Source: Leptospirales bacterium (GTDB lineage Bacteria > Spirochaetota > Leptospiria > Leptospirales > Leptospiraceae). Taken from it: a stretch of 64,000 nucleotides of DNA. The stretch is taken from positions 185,148-249,147 of the forward strand of contig JAAFIR010000002.1 in assembly GCA_013297885.1 (NCBI GenBank), written 5' to 3'. Of the stretch, positions 8,787-17,154 are shown piece by piece (position 1 is the stretch's first letter; the number at the start of each line of letters is the position of its first letter). The notes beneath the pieces are model-generated. The model saw only the letters and a program-made list of their open reading frames with translations. It did not search any database and had not been told where the DNA came from. The position numbers and the translations under genes are program-made.

Positions 8787-10238
8787 ATGTATGATTGTAT
8801 AATAATTGGTTCAGGGTATGGAGGTTTAAGTATTGCAGCTTTACTTCAAAAAAAAGGTTTAAAAACATTAATTTTAGAATCTCATAGTTTGATTGGAGGT
8901 TGTGCTTCTTATTATAAAAGAAATGGATTTTTATTTGATGTTGGAGCAACAACTTTTAGTGGAGTTAGAGAAAATGAACCAATTGGTATAATTAGCAAAG
9001 AACTAGAAATCAAACCAAATTTTAAAAAACTAGAAATCGGCATGAAAATCTACCAAGAAGATAAAATTATTAATCGATTTGCAGACAGAGAAAAATGGTT
9101 GTTTGAAATTGAATCACATTTTCCTGAAAAAAACATGCTACTATTTTGGAAAAAAATTTTTAAATTAAATGATAAAGCTTGGAGTTTTATTTCTGAAAAT
9201 AAATTTCTTCCACCAAGAAATTTACTGGATTTCATTCGACTAATTAAATTAAATAATTTTCAAAAATTAGACTTACTTCCAAATTTGTTTTATTCAGTTT
9301 CAGATTATTTAAAATCTTATAAAATTAATTCTATTCAATTCATAAATTTTTTAAATGAACAACTTTTAATTACTACTCAGTCAAAATCAGACATTGCTCC
9401 AATGCTCACATCATCAATGGGACTTTCTTATCCGTCTGAAACTTATTACCCTATTGGAGGAATGTATAAATTTGGAGAACAAATTTTAAATAAGTTTAAA
9501 GAACTGGGTGGAGAGATTTTATTTAAAAAAGAAGTAAATTTTTTAGAAGAAACAAATTTTGGATTTAAAGTATCAACTAAATCAAAAGAAGAATTTAATA
9601 CAAAAAAGATTTTTTCTAATCTACCTATATGGAATATGAAAAATTTAACTAAGAATAAGTTAAAAAAATATTTTTCAATTTATTCAAATAAATATTTTGA
9701 AGCTCCTGGTGCATTTGTTATCAATTTGACTTTTAAAAAAGAGTTAGACCTAGATACAAATTATTTTCAAGTCCATATTCCAAATATGCCTTATACTGAA
9801 GCAGGTGCTGTTTTTATAACCATTTCAGACAAAGAAGATTTAGAAAGAGCACCAAATGGTTTTCATACTTTAACACTATCAACTCACACAAATACTTCTG
9901 AATGGTTTGGACTAGATAATGAAAATTATAAAGAAAAGAAATTTATTTTACAAAATTTTATTTTGGATTTTTTAAAAAAGAATATTCCTCAATTTAAAGA
10001 TGTTCAATTTGAAAATATACTATCAGCGACACCAAAAACATATTTGAAATATACAAAAAGGGAAGACGGAAAAGTTGGTGGAATTCCACATTCAATTTAT
10101 AAAAATCTTTTGTTTCTTCCATCAAACACTACTCCAAATAAAAATTTATTTTTAGTAGGTGATACAGTTTTTCCTGGTCAAGGAACTCCTGCTGTAATTT
10201 TATCTAGCTTAAATGCTTTTAATAGATTTATAAATTAA
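8787..10238 (+). CDS. FAD-dependent oxidoreductase, CrtI/CrtISO/RetSat-like
   Basis: The protein has an N-terminal Rossmann dinucleotide fold (IIIGSGYGGLSIAALL, then LILESHSLIGG) and the C-terminal FAD-closing motif LFLVGDTVFPGQGTPAV, both typical of phytoene desaturases, carotenoid isomerases and retinol saturase. At 483 residues the length fits the family. The reaction is likely desaturation, saturation or isomerisation of a polyene or isoprenoid lipid, but the substrate is not readable. No carotenoid synthesis genes lie nearby. It diverges from the serine hydrolase gene, and its 3' end overlaps the convergent gene at 10228 by 11 bases. Confidence 0.85.
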   Translation: MYDCIIIGSGYGGLSIAALLQKKGLKTLILESHSLIGGCASYYKRNGFLFDVGATTFSGVRENEPIGIISKELEIKPNFKKLEIGMKIYQEDKIINRFADREKWLFEIESHFPEKNMLLFWKKIFKLNDKAWSFISENKFLPPRNLLDFIRLIKLNNFQKLDLLPNLFYSVSDYLKSYKINSIQFINFLNEQLLITTQSKSDIAPMLTSSMGLSYPSETYYPIGGMYKFGEQILNKFKELGGEILFKKEVNFLEETNFGFKVSTKSKEEFNTKKIFSNLPIWNMKNLTKNKLKKYFSIYSNKYFEAPGAFVINLTFKKELDLDTNYFQVHIPNMPYTEAGAVFITISDKEDLERAPNGFHTLTLSTHTNTSEWFGLDNENYKEKKFILQNFILDFLKKNIPQFKDVQFENILSATPKTYLKYTKREDGKVGGIPHSIYKNLLFLPSNTTPNKNLFLVGDTVFPGQGTPAVILSSLNAFNRFIN

Positions 10239-10614
10239 GCCATACTTTTGCTTCTATTTCATTTTCAAAAAAAGAAAGTTTTTCATTTAAACCATTTTTA
10301 CTTTCCATTTTTTTTAAAGATAAATTAGCAAGCTCAGATTTTGAAACTATTCTAGCATCTTTTCTAATCCCAAGTTTTAAAGCAAACTCTTGAGCTCTGG
10401 ATAATTCAATTCCTAAATCTTGGCTAATCATTTCAGCTTCTGACATATCAGAAATTACAGAGATATTTGGTTTTAATTTTTCCAACATTTCAATTTGAAT
10501 ATCCACAAATTCTTTCATATCGTTTTTAGTTAGTTTCCCTTTTTTTATTTTAACATGATAAATATTTTTTACCACATCTACTTCGATTTTGTATTTTGAA
10601 GTTTCTCTTATCAT
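10228..10614 (-). CDS. small STAS/SpoIIAA-like protein, tentative
   Basis: I place the start at the ATG at 10614 (giving MIRETSKYKIEVDV) because an AGGAG ribosome-binding site lies six bases upstream. A 26-residue in-frame extension to 10692 would run through the operator palindromes and is unlikely to be coding. The resulting 128-residue cytoplasmic protein alternates strands and helices and ends in an acidic segment with KVWLNL, reminiscent of SpoIIAA-like/STAS-fold proteins. That assignment is weak. It is divergent from the TetR gene and probably shares its operator region. Confidence 0.55.
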   Translation of the reverse strand: MIRETSKYKIEVDVVKNIYHVKIKKGKLTKNDMKEFVDIQIEMLEKLKPNISVISDMSEAEMISQDLGIELSRAQEFALKLGIRKDARIVSKSELANLSLKKMESKNGLNEKLSFFENEIEAKVWLNL

Positions 10615-10663
10615 CACTAGCTCCTTAGTATTTATTAAATAGACTTTAAAAAATTTAAAAAAG

Positions 10664-10700
10664 TTATACAAATGTATAATTTTTTTATACAATTGTATAA
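10664..10700. promoter_or_regulatory. tandem palindromic operators, likely TetR-family sites
   Basis: Two 16-base palindromes lie between the divergent genes at 10614 and 10767: TTATACAAATGTATAA (10664-10679) and TTATACAATTGTATAA (10685-10700). The arms are identical (TTATACA/TGTATAA) and the second is a perfect palindrome. Their centres are 21 bases apart, two helical turns, so two dimers could bind on one face. The adjacent TetR protein is the obvious candidate ligand, and both flanking genes could be controlled. Confidence 0.7.
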
Positions 10701-10766
10701 TTTTTTTTTAAAATTAAAATAAATTAAACAGTTGATTAATTTTTAAACTTATTCACTTTAAATTTT

Positions 10767-11384
10767 ATGAAAGTAAATTCTAGAGATAGAATCTTGGAAA
10801 TTGCTAAAGAAGAGTTTGCAAAAAATGGATATGAAAATGCTTCATTAAGGGAAATTTGTAAAAAAGCTGAAGCAAATTTAGGTTTAATTAAATATTATTT
10901 TAAGTCAAAAAAAGGTTTGTACTTAGAATTAATACAAAACTTTATGTTAGAAAAAGAAAAAAATTTTACCTTAATTAAAAAAAATTCAATAAAAGAAAAT
11001 CCATCTAAGTCACTTCATACATTTATTAAAAATATTTTATATAGTTTTAATCCAGATGGATCTGATAATTGGTTTCAATTATTAATTCAACATGAATTAT
11101 TAAATCCTTCAAGTAATTTAGAGAAATTTTTTTTAAAAAAATTTCACACTGATTTGGAAGAACTGGAATTAGTTTTTAAAGAAATCACAGGTTCTAAAGA
11201 TAAATTATTATTAAAAAAATTAGCAGAAATTACTATTGCACAATGTTTTTTTTATGCCAGTGGAAATCATTTCTTTTTAAAAATCCATGATAGAAAAAAT
11301 TTTAAAGTAGATTATTATGAGTCTCTAGTCGAAATTATTTATAACCAAACTTTATATGGTGTTGAATTTTATAAAGAAAAATGA
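10767..11384 (+). CDS. TetR-family transcriptional regulator
   Basis: The first 55 residues form a classical TetR helix-turn-helix: RDRILEIAKEEFAKNGYENA, then SLREICKKAEANLGLIKYYF and KSKKGLYLE. The remaining ~150 residues are the variable ligand-binding helical domain with a TetR_C-like layout. It should be a cytoplasmic dimeric repressor that lets go of DNA on binding a small ligand, often a lipid or drug. The tandem palindromes at 10664-10700 are its likely targets. The stop overlaps the next gene's start (ATGA, 11381-11384), so the methyltransferase is probably co-regulated. Confidence 0.88.
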   Translation: MKVNSRDRILEIAKEEFAKNGYENASLREICKKAEANLGLIKYYFKSKKGLYLELIQNFMLEKEKNFTLIKKNSIKENPSKSLHTFIKNILYSFNPDGSDNWFQLLIQHELLNPSSNLEKFFLKKFHTDLEELELVFKEITGSKDKLLLKKLAEITIAQCFFYASGNHFFLKIHDRKNFKVDYYESLVEIIYNQTLYGVEFYKEK

Positions 11385-12124
11385 AAAAAGTTTTTAAATA
11401 CAAAGAACCCTACTCTGCTTTTGCAAATATTTATAATCATGTAATGGGTCATGTTGATTATAAAAAATGGGCAAAGTTTATTTACAAAACGATTGAGTAT
11501 CAAAATCCTCTTAATACCTTAGATATTGCTTGTGGAACGGGATCTTTATTCCAATTTTATCCTTCTTATTTAAAAAAAATAGGAATTGATTCTTCTGAAG
11601 ATATGATCGAAGTAGCAAAAATTGAAGTCATCGACTCTAAATTTTATGTTCAGAACATGAAAGAAATTACTCTAAATGAAAAATTTGATTTTGTCACTTG
11701 CAATCATGATTCTATTAATTATCTTTTAACAGAAGAAGAATTAGAACAACATTTTTTTTCAGTAAAAAAAGTCTTAAAACAAGAATCAATTTATTTTTTT
11801 GATATTAGCAGTGAAGAAAATATTTTATTAAATTTTGATAAAAAAATTTTTACTGATACAATAGATCATACTTTTTTACTTTGGGAAAATGAATATGACA
11901 AAAATAAAAGAGAAATTTATTCAAAATTATTTTTCTCTATCAATACGGATTCTGGTTTATTAGAGTATAGAGAATCACATCAACAAAAATGTTACAGAAT
12001 TAATGATATAGAAAAAGTTCTTGAAAAAACAGGTTTTAAAATTTTAGCAATTGGATCTGATTACAATTTGTGGAAACAAAAAAAAGATTCTTCTTTAATT
12101 AATTTTATGGTGAAACTCAAATAA
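11381..12124 (+). CDS. class I SAM-dependent methyltransferase
   Basis: The Rossmann methyltransferase motif I is LDIACGTGSLFQ (about residues 49-60), followed by an acidic motif II region GIDSSEDMIEVAK that should bind the S-adenosylmethionine ribose, and FDFVTCNHDSINYL as post-motif. At 247 residues the size is normal for small-molecule methyltransferases. The substrate is unknown. Coupling to the TetR gene by a 4-base overlap suggests an inducible modification step, perhaps on the molecule the regulator senses. Confidence 0.82.
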   Translation: MKKVFKYKEPYSAFANIYNHVMGHVDYKKWAKFIYKTIEYQNPLNTLDIACGTGSLFQFYPSYLKKIGIDSSEDMIEVAKIEVIDSKFYVQNMKEITLNEKFDFVTCNHDSINYLLTEEELEQHFFSVKKVLKQESIYFFDISSEENILLNFDKKIFTDTIDHTFLLWENEYDKNKREIYSKLFFSINTDSGLLEYRESHQQKCYRINDIEKVLEKTGFKILAIGSDYNLWKQKKDSSLINFMVKLK

Positions 12125-12624
12125 ATATATCTATCATATTTTGGGAATGTTTTTCCTTTTTTTAAAAAGAATTTATGAATTATTTGGATCACAAAACTTA
12201 AATTTGATAACTATCCTGTTTTTTTTTCTTAAAAAATTCAACACTAATAATGAAATGGAAAACCGTCAACACCTGTTTGAATTAGATTGTTTTATTCAAA
12301 TGCCTTATTACTTTATTAATAATTTAATCAAGAAATTTACAAGGCTTATAAAAATTGAACAAAAAAATTTTAATTTTTATTTAAAAATATATTAAATGAT
12401 ATTTCTACTTTTGAAAGCTTTCTTCTACTCTTAAACTTTTCTTTATTATTTTAGTTGTAATTTTTCTTTAGAATAGAAATCAATAAATAGCTCAATGAGT
12501 AAGGTAAAATAAAAAAAATAATAACTTTAAATCATTTTTTTTTAGTGAATTTGAATAGAATACTAAAAACAATTGCCATAAAATTGTGTTATAATTTCAT
12601 ATATTTTAGACAAAAGAATTTTTT
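12125..12624. other. AT-rich gap without a convincing gene
   Basis: About 500 bases. An 84-codon open frame from a TTG at 12141 has no ribosome-binding site and a composition (Phe, Asn, Lys, Leu) expected of random AT-rich DNA, so I do not call it. A TATAAT-like hexamer at 12590-12595 upstream of fabG could be a -10 element, but no good -35 accompanies it at normal spacing. Confidence 0.4.
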
Positions 12625-12717
12625 GCGATAGTGATGCGTAGTGCCGAAGGGTCTTTGCTTGCAAAGACCGAAGCGTTAGCGAAGCACAAAGCAGCACGGG
12701 TCTCGAAGAGACATCGC
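12625..12717 (-). repeat. two-hairpin element A, copy 2
   Basis: The ends are GCGAT (12625-12629) and ATCGC (12713-12717), which pair and differ from the usual GCGAA/TTCGC on both sides. Inside are a hairpin with arms GGTCTTTGC and GCAAAGACC, a middle box containing AAAGCAGCACGGG, and a small hairpin GTCTC/GAGAC. It lies immediately upstream of the fabG ribosome-binding site and so probably within the fabG leader. Confidence 0.65.
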
Positions 12718-12739
12718 CATAATATTTAGGAGAAATAGG

Positions 12740-13498
12740 ATGATAGATTTTAAAAATAAATCAGTGATTATTACTGGATCAGCTCGTGGTATTGGAAAAG
12801 CAATTGCTATGAAATTTGCTGAACTTGGTGGTAAAATTGTAATTACTGATATGAATGAAGAAGCTACTAAAGCTACTGCTGAAGAATTAAAGTCAAAAGG
12901 TTTTACTGCTATTGCTGTACCTTGTAATGTAACTAATGATGAACAAGCTCTTGCATTAATCGAGACAACCCAAAAAGAATTTGGTTCAGTTGATGTTTTA
13001 ATTAATAACGCTGGAATCACTAAAGATGGACTTCTAATGAGAATGAAAAAAGAACAATGGGATGCAGTGATTAATGTAAATTTAAATGGAGTATTTAATA
13101 CCACTCAAGCTGCAATTAAATATATGATGAAACAAAAATCAGGTTCTATCATCAATTTAACTTCTATTGTCGGAATTTATGGTAATGCTGGACAAACAAA
13201 TTATTCTGCTTCAAAAGCTGGTGTAATTGGTTTTACAAAATCTTGTGCAATGGAATTTGCTTCTCGCGGAATTAGAGTAAACGCAATTGCTCCTGGGTTT
13301 ATCGAAACTGATATGACCGCTGCTATTCCTGAAAACATCAAAGAAGGAATGACTAAAGCAATTTATTTAGGTAGAACTGGTCAACCTTCTGACATCGCAA
13401 ACGCTGCTGCGTTTCTTGCTTCAGATGCTGCTTCTTATATCACAGGCATCACGCTCGAAGTTTCTGGTGGTGGTTTTAAAACTGGTGGGGGACACTAA
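12740..13498 (+). CDS. fabG: 3-oxoacyl-[acyl-carrier-protein] reductase
   Basis: This is a 252-residue short-chain dehydrogenase/reductase. It has the NADP-binding TGSARGIGKA (residues 12-21), NNAG (89-92), the catalytic Ser142, Tyr155 and Lys159 (NYSASKAG), and the C-terminal ITGITLEVSGG typical of FabG. It should reduce 3-oxoacyl-ACP in fatty-acid elongation, in the cytoplasm, as a tetramer. A good ribosome-binding site (TAGGAG) precedes the ATG. Codon use is richer in G and C (GCT, GGT, GAA) than in neighbours, consistent with high expression. It stands alone rather than in a fab cluster. Confidence 0.93.
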   Translation: MIDFKNKSVIITGSARGIGKAIAMKFAELGGKIVITDMNEEATKATAEELKSKGFTAIAVPCNVTNDEQALALIETTQKEFGSVDVLINNAGITKDGLLMRMKKEQWDAVINVNLNGVFNTTQAAIKYMMKQKSGSIINLTSIVGIYGNAGQTNYSASKAGVIGFTKSCAMEFASRGIRVNAIAPGFIETDMTAAIPENIKEGMTKAIYLGRTGQPSDIANAAAFLASDAASYITGITLEVSGGGFKTGGGH

Positions 13499-13545
13499 GA
13501 CCTAACCCCAATTTTCACAAGTCGAAAAATTTGATTTACAAATTT

Positions 13546-13568
13546 CCCCTTCCCTATTATGGAAGGGG
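13546..13568 (+). terminator. possible hairpin terminator after fabG
   Basis: CCCCTTCC (13546-13553) and GGAAGGGG (13561-13568) form a perfect 8-bp stem with a 7-base loop, 48 bases beyond the fabG stop. The following bases (CTAAATTAAAACTTTTTT) are AT-rich but do not start with a clean T-run, so rho-independent activity is uncertain. Confidence 0.5.
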
Positions 13569-13611
13569 CTAAATTAAAACTTTTTTCAAAACAAAAAAGC
13601 TTGGGTTTGGT

Positions 13612-13705
13612 GGGCGAATTTTTGCTTCGCAAAAAACACGCTCTCCTTTCTGGTCAAAAAATTTCCTTTTGGAAATTTTTTGACCTCAAGTCGATCGTTT
13701 TCGCT
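13612..13705 (+). repeat. two-hairpin element A, copy 3
   Basis: This is one of the most compact copies: box 1 GGGCGAATTTTT, a short hairpin TTGC/GCAA, box 2 AAAAAACACGCT, a long hairpin (arms GGTCAAAAAATTTCC and GGAAATTTTTTGACC), box 3 CAAGTCGATCGTTTTCGC. The ends GCGAA (13614-13618) and TTCGC (13700-13704) pair. An apparent 63-codon open frame at 13559-13750 is an artefact of this element. Confidence 0.75.
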
Positions 13706-13745
13706 AGTATTGGGGATAATGGAAGTTTTGTGGAAAATTTTAGGC

Positions 13746-13786
13746 ATTAGAATCTTTAAGAAAACAGTTCAATATTTTTCAAAAGA
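13746..13786 (+). repeat. decayed duplicate of the 15317-15357 gene junction
   Basis: These 41 bases match 15317-15357 at 39 positions. The original covers the end of the nucleotidyltransferase gene (14874-15332) and the start of its 60-residue partner. In this copy the partner's ATG has become AAG. The rest of 13787-14096 shows no intact gene; a 55-codon frame from 13868 has no recognisable product. It is best read as the relic of a second copy of the cassette. Confidence 0.6.
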
Positions 13787-14096
13787 GTTTATTCTAAAAT
13801 TTGACAGTATTGAATTAATATTATTCAAAAAATAAATAGACTTCCTATTTTCAAAAGCATATTAAATATGCTGAAGTTTCAAGATTCGCTAAAAAAATTT
13901 ATTCTTTCAAAAGAAAAAAACATTTCTGTTGGTGCTAGTAAAGAAAATAGAAAACCAGTTTTAGAAGCATCAATATCTAATTTTCAAACTGAATTATTCC
14001 CTTGCAAAAAAATTTTACTAATTCAACTACACTAATTTAAAAAAAATACTTTAAAAAAATTCAATGAAAAAATAGAATTCTTTTGAAAGATAATTT

Positions 14097-14396
14097 ATGA
14101 AAGATTTAGAAACTATAAAATCAGAACTAGCCCAAGAAATAAATTTTATACAATCAGAATATAAAATTAAAGAGCTTGGAATTTTTGGTTCTTATGCAAG
14201 AAATGAACAAAAAGAAAATTCTGATTTAGATATTTTAATTGACTATGTTCCAAACTTTAGCCCTTCTTTAATTAAATTTTTATCACTAGAAAATTATCTT
14301 TCAGATAAATTGGGAATTAAGGTAGATTTGGTAATGAAAAATGGACTTAGAAAAGAACTAAAACCTTATATTCTGGGGGATATTGAATTTATATGA
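14097..14396 (+). CDS. mntA: MntA-type nucleotidyltransferase antitoxin
   Basis: This 99-residue protein has the minimal nucleotidyltransferase signature GSX10DXD: Gly31-Ser32, then Asp43 and Asp45 in [11 protein letters not shown]...SDLDILID. Proteins of this kind pair with HEPN toxins; in Shewanella the MntA enzyme neutralises HepT by adding AMP units to a tyrosine. The downstream gene is exactly such a HEPN protein and its start overlaps this stop (ATGA, 14393-14396). All catalytic residues appear to be present, so an active antitoxin is expected. Confidence 0.85.
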   Translation: MKDLETIKSELAQEINFIQSEYKIKELGIFGSYARNEQKENSDLDILIDYVPNFSPSLIKFLSLENYLSDKLGIKVDLVMKNGLRKELKPYILGDIEFI

Positions 14397-14731
14397 GTCG
14401 TGAATACAAGTTATATATTCATGACATACTTAACTCAATTGACTATATATTGTCTTATATAGAAGGAATGGATTTAAATACATTCAAAGATGACAATAAA
14501 ACTATCGATGCTGTAATTAGGAATTTTGAAATTATCGGTGAAGCAATAAAAAATATACCATTAGTAATTCGAGAGAAATACCCATTCATTCCTTTTAGAG
14601 AAATCGCAGGGATGAGAGATAAATTAATTCATGAATATTTTGGTGTAGATTTATCAGTAATTTGGGAAACAATTAAAAATGATTTACCCGAACTAAAATT
14701 TATGATGAGTGAAATATTAAATAAAGAGTGA
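14393..14731 (+). CDS. hepT: HepT-like HEPN toxin (DUF86)
   Basis: A 112-residue all-helical protein with the HEPN ribonuclease motif RDKLIHEY: Arg75, His80 and Tyr82 give RX4HXY. Arg and His are the presumed RNase residues, and the Tyr is the site AMPylated by MntA in characterised pairs. DUF86 landmarks [10 protein letters not shown] and [11 protein letters not shown] are present. It is expected to cleave RNA (possibly tRNA) when freed from the antitoxin. Toxin after antitoxin with a 4-base overlap is the normal arrangement of this system. Confidence 0.87.
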   Translation: MSREYKLYIHDILNSIDYILSYIEGMDLNTFKDDNKTIDAVIRNFEIIGEAIKNIPLVIREKYPFIPFREIAGMRDKLIHEYFGVDLSVIWETIKNDLPELKFMMSEILNKE

Positions 14732-14873
14732 TCAGAAAAAATTAGTAATAAAATAATTCAGTGAATCAAATTGAAATCTAACTTTCTTAACAAATCTAAA
14801 AAATCCTCACGAAACTTGTTTCTAAAAAATTACTCGAAATCATTTGACCAACTAAAAAACTTAGTTCAGAGTC

Positions 14874-15332
14874 ATGTTAATCCTAAAACTTTGTTCTGAA
14901 TTTAATAATCATAAAATTGAATATGCAATTGCAGGCGGTTATGCAGTTTCACTTCATGGAGCCATTAGAGGAACTATTGTTATTGATATAATTTTAAATC
15001 TAGAAGAAAATAATTTTTTAAATGCAATAAAAATTCTTTATGAATTTGGTTTTGTTTCAAAGATCCCTCTAGAAGCTATTGAATTAGTTCGTAAAAAAGA
15101 TTTTTTAATTCAAGAAAAAAATTTGATTGCTTATTCTTTTTATAACCCATTAAATCCTCTAGAAGTTGTAGATATTTTGATTCATAAAGATTTAAAAGAT
15201 TTGGAATATATTCAAATCATCAAATCTGTTCATACTTTAAATTTGATTTCCAAAAAAGATTTAATTCAAATGAAAAAAGAGTCAGCAAGACCTCAAGATT
15301 TAGAAGATGTGAAGGAATTAGAATCTTTATGA
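14874..15332 (+). CDS. nucleotidyltransferase-fold protein with a degraded active site
   Basis: The 152-residue sequence follows the nucleotidyltransferase pattern IAGGYAVSLHGAIRGT, then the strand that normally carries the two metal-binding aspartates. Here it reads TIVIDIIL, where related proteins have T-x-D-x-D, so the first Asp is Val36 (codon GTT; GAT would restore it). The second, Asp38, remains. The middle is well preserved (LIAYSFYNPLNPLEVVDILI), arguing for recent or neutral loss. The 60-residue partner overlaps its end. It may be an inactive or binding-only antitoxin-like protein. Confidence 0.75.
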   Translation: MLILKLCSEFNNHKIEYAIAGGYAVSLHGAIRGTIVIDIILNLEENNFLNAIKILYEFGFVSKIPLEAIELVRKKDFLIQEKNLIAYSFYNPLNPLEVVDILIHKDLKDLEYIQIIKSVHTLNLISKKDLIQMKKESARPQDLEDVKELESL

Positions 15333-15511
15333 AAACTGTTCAATATTTTTCAAAAGAATACTTAGAAGAATGCAAAAAAATATATCTAATGGAAATTTTA
15401 AAATTTTTAGATGATTTTAGAATTTTATTTGGAAAAGAAAATCTAAATTATTTAAAATCACAAGAAGAGAAATTTACAGATGAGTTTTTAAAAGAGTTTA
15501 AAGAGTTATGA
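15329..15511 (+). CDS. small partner protein of the nucleotidyltransferase
   Basis: This 60-residue acidic, helical protein (MKTVQYFSKEYLEECKKIY...) overlaps the upstream gene by four bases and the downstream one by four. I recall small proteins beginning MKTxxYFSxEYLExC next to nucleotidyltransferase genes of this type, but cannot name a characterised function. Its start region is duplicated in decayed form at 13746-13786. The start ATG is supported by the ATGA overlap at 15329-15332. Confidence 0.65.
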   Translation: MKTVQYFSKEYLEECKKIYLMEILKFLDDFRILFGKENLNYLKSQEEKFTDEFLKEFKEL

Positions 15512-15978
15512 AACATAAATTCGTTTTAAAAAAATTTGCAAGTGGTATGCACTATATTCAATTCGAAGAAGAAATTATTTTGGAATTTCTAAAAAAAAAT
15601 CAAAAAAGATTAATTTGCAAAATAAATGAAGAAATCGAAATTCATTCAGCCATAATGAAAAAAAAAGAAGGAGGATATTACATTAATATTGGTTCTAAAG
15701 TTTGTAAAAAATTAAATCTAGTAGAAGGTTCAAAATTAACTGTTTCATTTTCAGAAGACAACACGATTTATCAATTTGAAATGCCAATTGAATTACAAAA
15801 GGTTTTAGATACAGATTCAGAAGCGAATAAAATTTTTCATTCTTTAACCAAAGGAAATCAAAGAAGTTTAATTTACTTAGTAGTTCAAGCAAAATCTTCA
15901 TCAAAGAAAAATGAAAGATCAATAAGAATTGTTGCTAAAATAAAAAAAGGAATCACTTCAGCTAAATTAATTTTGTAA
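15508..15978 (+). CDS. YdeI/OmdA-like DUF1905 protein
   Basis: The N-terminal half (residues 1-95) resembles the DUF1905 beta-barrel: YYINIGSKVCKKLNLVEGSK, with IELQKVLDTDSEANKIF after it. The C-terminal part, FHSLTKGNQRSLIYLVVQAKS with KNERSIRIVAKIKKG, matches the bacteriocin-protection/OmdA-type domain seen in YdeI-like proteins. The function is poorly defined in the family; some members are linked to antimicrobial-peptide tolerance. It starts inside the stop of the preceding small gene (ATGA), so it travels with the nucleotidyltransferase cassette. Confidence 0.6.
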   Translation: MKHKFVLKKFASGMHYIQFEEEIILEFLKKNQKRLICKINEEIEIHSAIMKKKEGGYYINIGSKVCKKLNLVEGSKLTVSFSEDNTIYQFEMPIELQKVLDTDSEANKIFHSLTKGNQRSLIYLVVQAKSSSKKNERSIRIVAKIKKGITSAKLIL

Positions 15979-15989
15979 TTTTTTGTATC

Positions 15990-16679
15990 TTATTTTAAGT
16001 AATAATCTCTTAAATTTTTTTCAATTTCATAAAACATTGGTTGTAAATTTTTTAAAGTATAATCTTTATTTTTTGGTAGAGTTTCTTCTTCAGTGTTTGA
16101 TAAACTCCAAAAAAAAGGAATTGATACTAATGTAGTTAAAGCTAAACCAATTTTAATAGTTGTAGTATTTATTTCTAAAGTTGGACTAAATAAATTTGAA
16201 ATTAAATAACCAACTAATGAAAAATAAGCAATTCTAATTTTACTTTTTTTTTCGTATTCTTTATTAAATTCAAAAAAGTTCAAAGTAATTTTATTAAAAT
16301 TTTGAATTTGGATTTCATCGTTAATTTTAAGAATATAACTGTATTTGAATGAATGAATATTAAAATAAGAATAATCAATTTTTAAATCTAATTTTTCTAT
16401 TTTTGGATTATTAGTTTTTTTTATAATTTCGACAATTTTTTCCTTAATTAATTCATCAAGGATTGGTCTAGTTTCATCTAAATATCTAATTTGTTTTTTT
16501 TGATTTAATTGTTCAAAATTGATATTTATAATTAGTTTTTGAACTGAATTATTGAACTTATTATTTTGAATTTTTTCTAATTTTTTAGTTTTAATTGAAT
16601 CAGACTGACAATTAAGAAGTAATAATAAAATGATAAAAAAAAGTTTCATTATTATTTGAAAATTCTTATTTTCTTTCAT
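15990..16679 (-). CDS. putative lipoprotein with a C-terminal membrane segment
   Basis: The N-terminus contains a hydrophobic run ending LLLLLNC, a plausible spirochaetal lipobox (Cys24 from the first Met). The start could equally be the internal Met at 16649, which gives a more standard signal length. The middle is charged and Lys/Asn/Ile-rich, and a hydrophobic segment lies around residues 165-190 (TIKIGLALTTLVSIPFFW). I recognise no family. It is convergent with the DUF1905 gene (11-base gap) and divergent from the gene at 16735. Confidence 0.55.
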   Translation of the reverse strand: MKENKNFQIIMKLFFIILLLLLNCQSDSIKTKKLEKIQNNKFNNSVQKLIININFEQLNQKKQIRYLDETRPILDELIKEKIVEIIKKTNNPKIEKLDLKIDYSYFNIHSFKYSYILKINDEIQIQNFNKITLNFFEFNKEYEKKSKIRIAYFSLVGYLISNLFSPTLEINTTTIKIGLALTTLVSIPFFWSLSNTEEETLPKNKDYTLKNLQPMFYEIEKNLRDYYLK

Positions 16680-16734
16680 AAAATTTATTCTTTATTTACT
16701 TGATTTTCATTCTATAAATTATTTCTTAAATTTA

Positions 16735-17154
16735 ATGAAATCTATTCTTATCTTTTTTATTCTTTTTTCGATTTTTTCCGAAACAAAACCTTCTAAAGAA
16801 ATTTTTACTTATTATGATAATTTGAAATTTGTTGAAAGTCCAGACAAGTCAACAGCTACAAATATTCCTAAAGCTTTTATTCCTGAGAATTCTATCTTAA
16901 ATCAATTTTTTGAATTAGATATTTTTTCAACTGAAGGAGGATTGTTTTTAACTTCAGAAAATAATTTTGATACTCTTGAAAAGTTTTATGAAGAAAGTTT
17001 TAAGTCTAACGATTGGAAAATTTTTAGAAAAGATAAAAATGAAAAACTACTTTTGTATCAAGTTGAAAATGGTTCCAAAAGAATTTATTCAATTTTGATT
17101 CGTAAAAATGATTCTTTATCAAAAATAAAAATTTTCTATAAACGTGCAAGATAA
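16735..17154 (+). CDS. small exported protein of unknown function
   Basis: A 139-residue protein with a signal peptide (MKSILIFFILFSIFSETKPS). The mature part contains a compact segment (FDTLEKFYEESFKSNDWKIF...) resembling small periplasmic domains in which a residual is computed between a peptide and a scaffold, but I cannot name the family. The stop TAA shares its last A with the ATG of the permease gene (17154), so the two are translationally coupled. That is the only functional clue. Confidence 0.6.
   Translation: MKSILIFFILFSIFSETKPSKEIFTYYDNLKFVESPDKSTATNIPKAFIPENSILNQFFELDIFSTEGGLFLTSENNFDTLEKFYEESFKSNDWKIFRKDKNEKLLLYQVENGSKRIYSILIRKNDSLSKIKIFYKRAR

Noticed and set aside
12141..12395. 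84-codon frame downstream of the methyltransferase
   Set aside because: TTG start without a ribosome-binding site, random AT-rich composition and no recognisable motif.
12676..13104. 142-codon frame on the strand opposite fabG
   Set aside because: It is the antisense shadow of a well-conserved gene and begins inside element A; hydrophobic antisense frames are common opposite short-chain dehydrogenases.
13559..13750. 63-codon frame after fabG
   Set aside because: It runs straight through element A and the terminator hairpin, so the coding potential comes from the repeat.
13868..14035. 55-codon frame before mntA as a small gene
   Set aside because: No ribosome-binding site and no similarity I recognise; more likely part of the decayed duplicate region.
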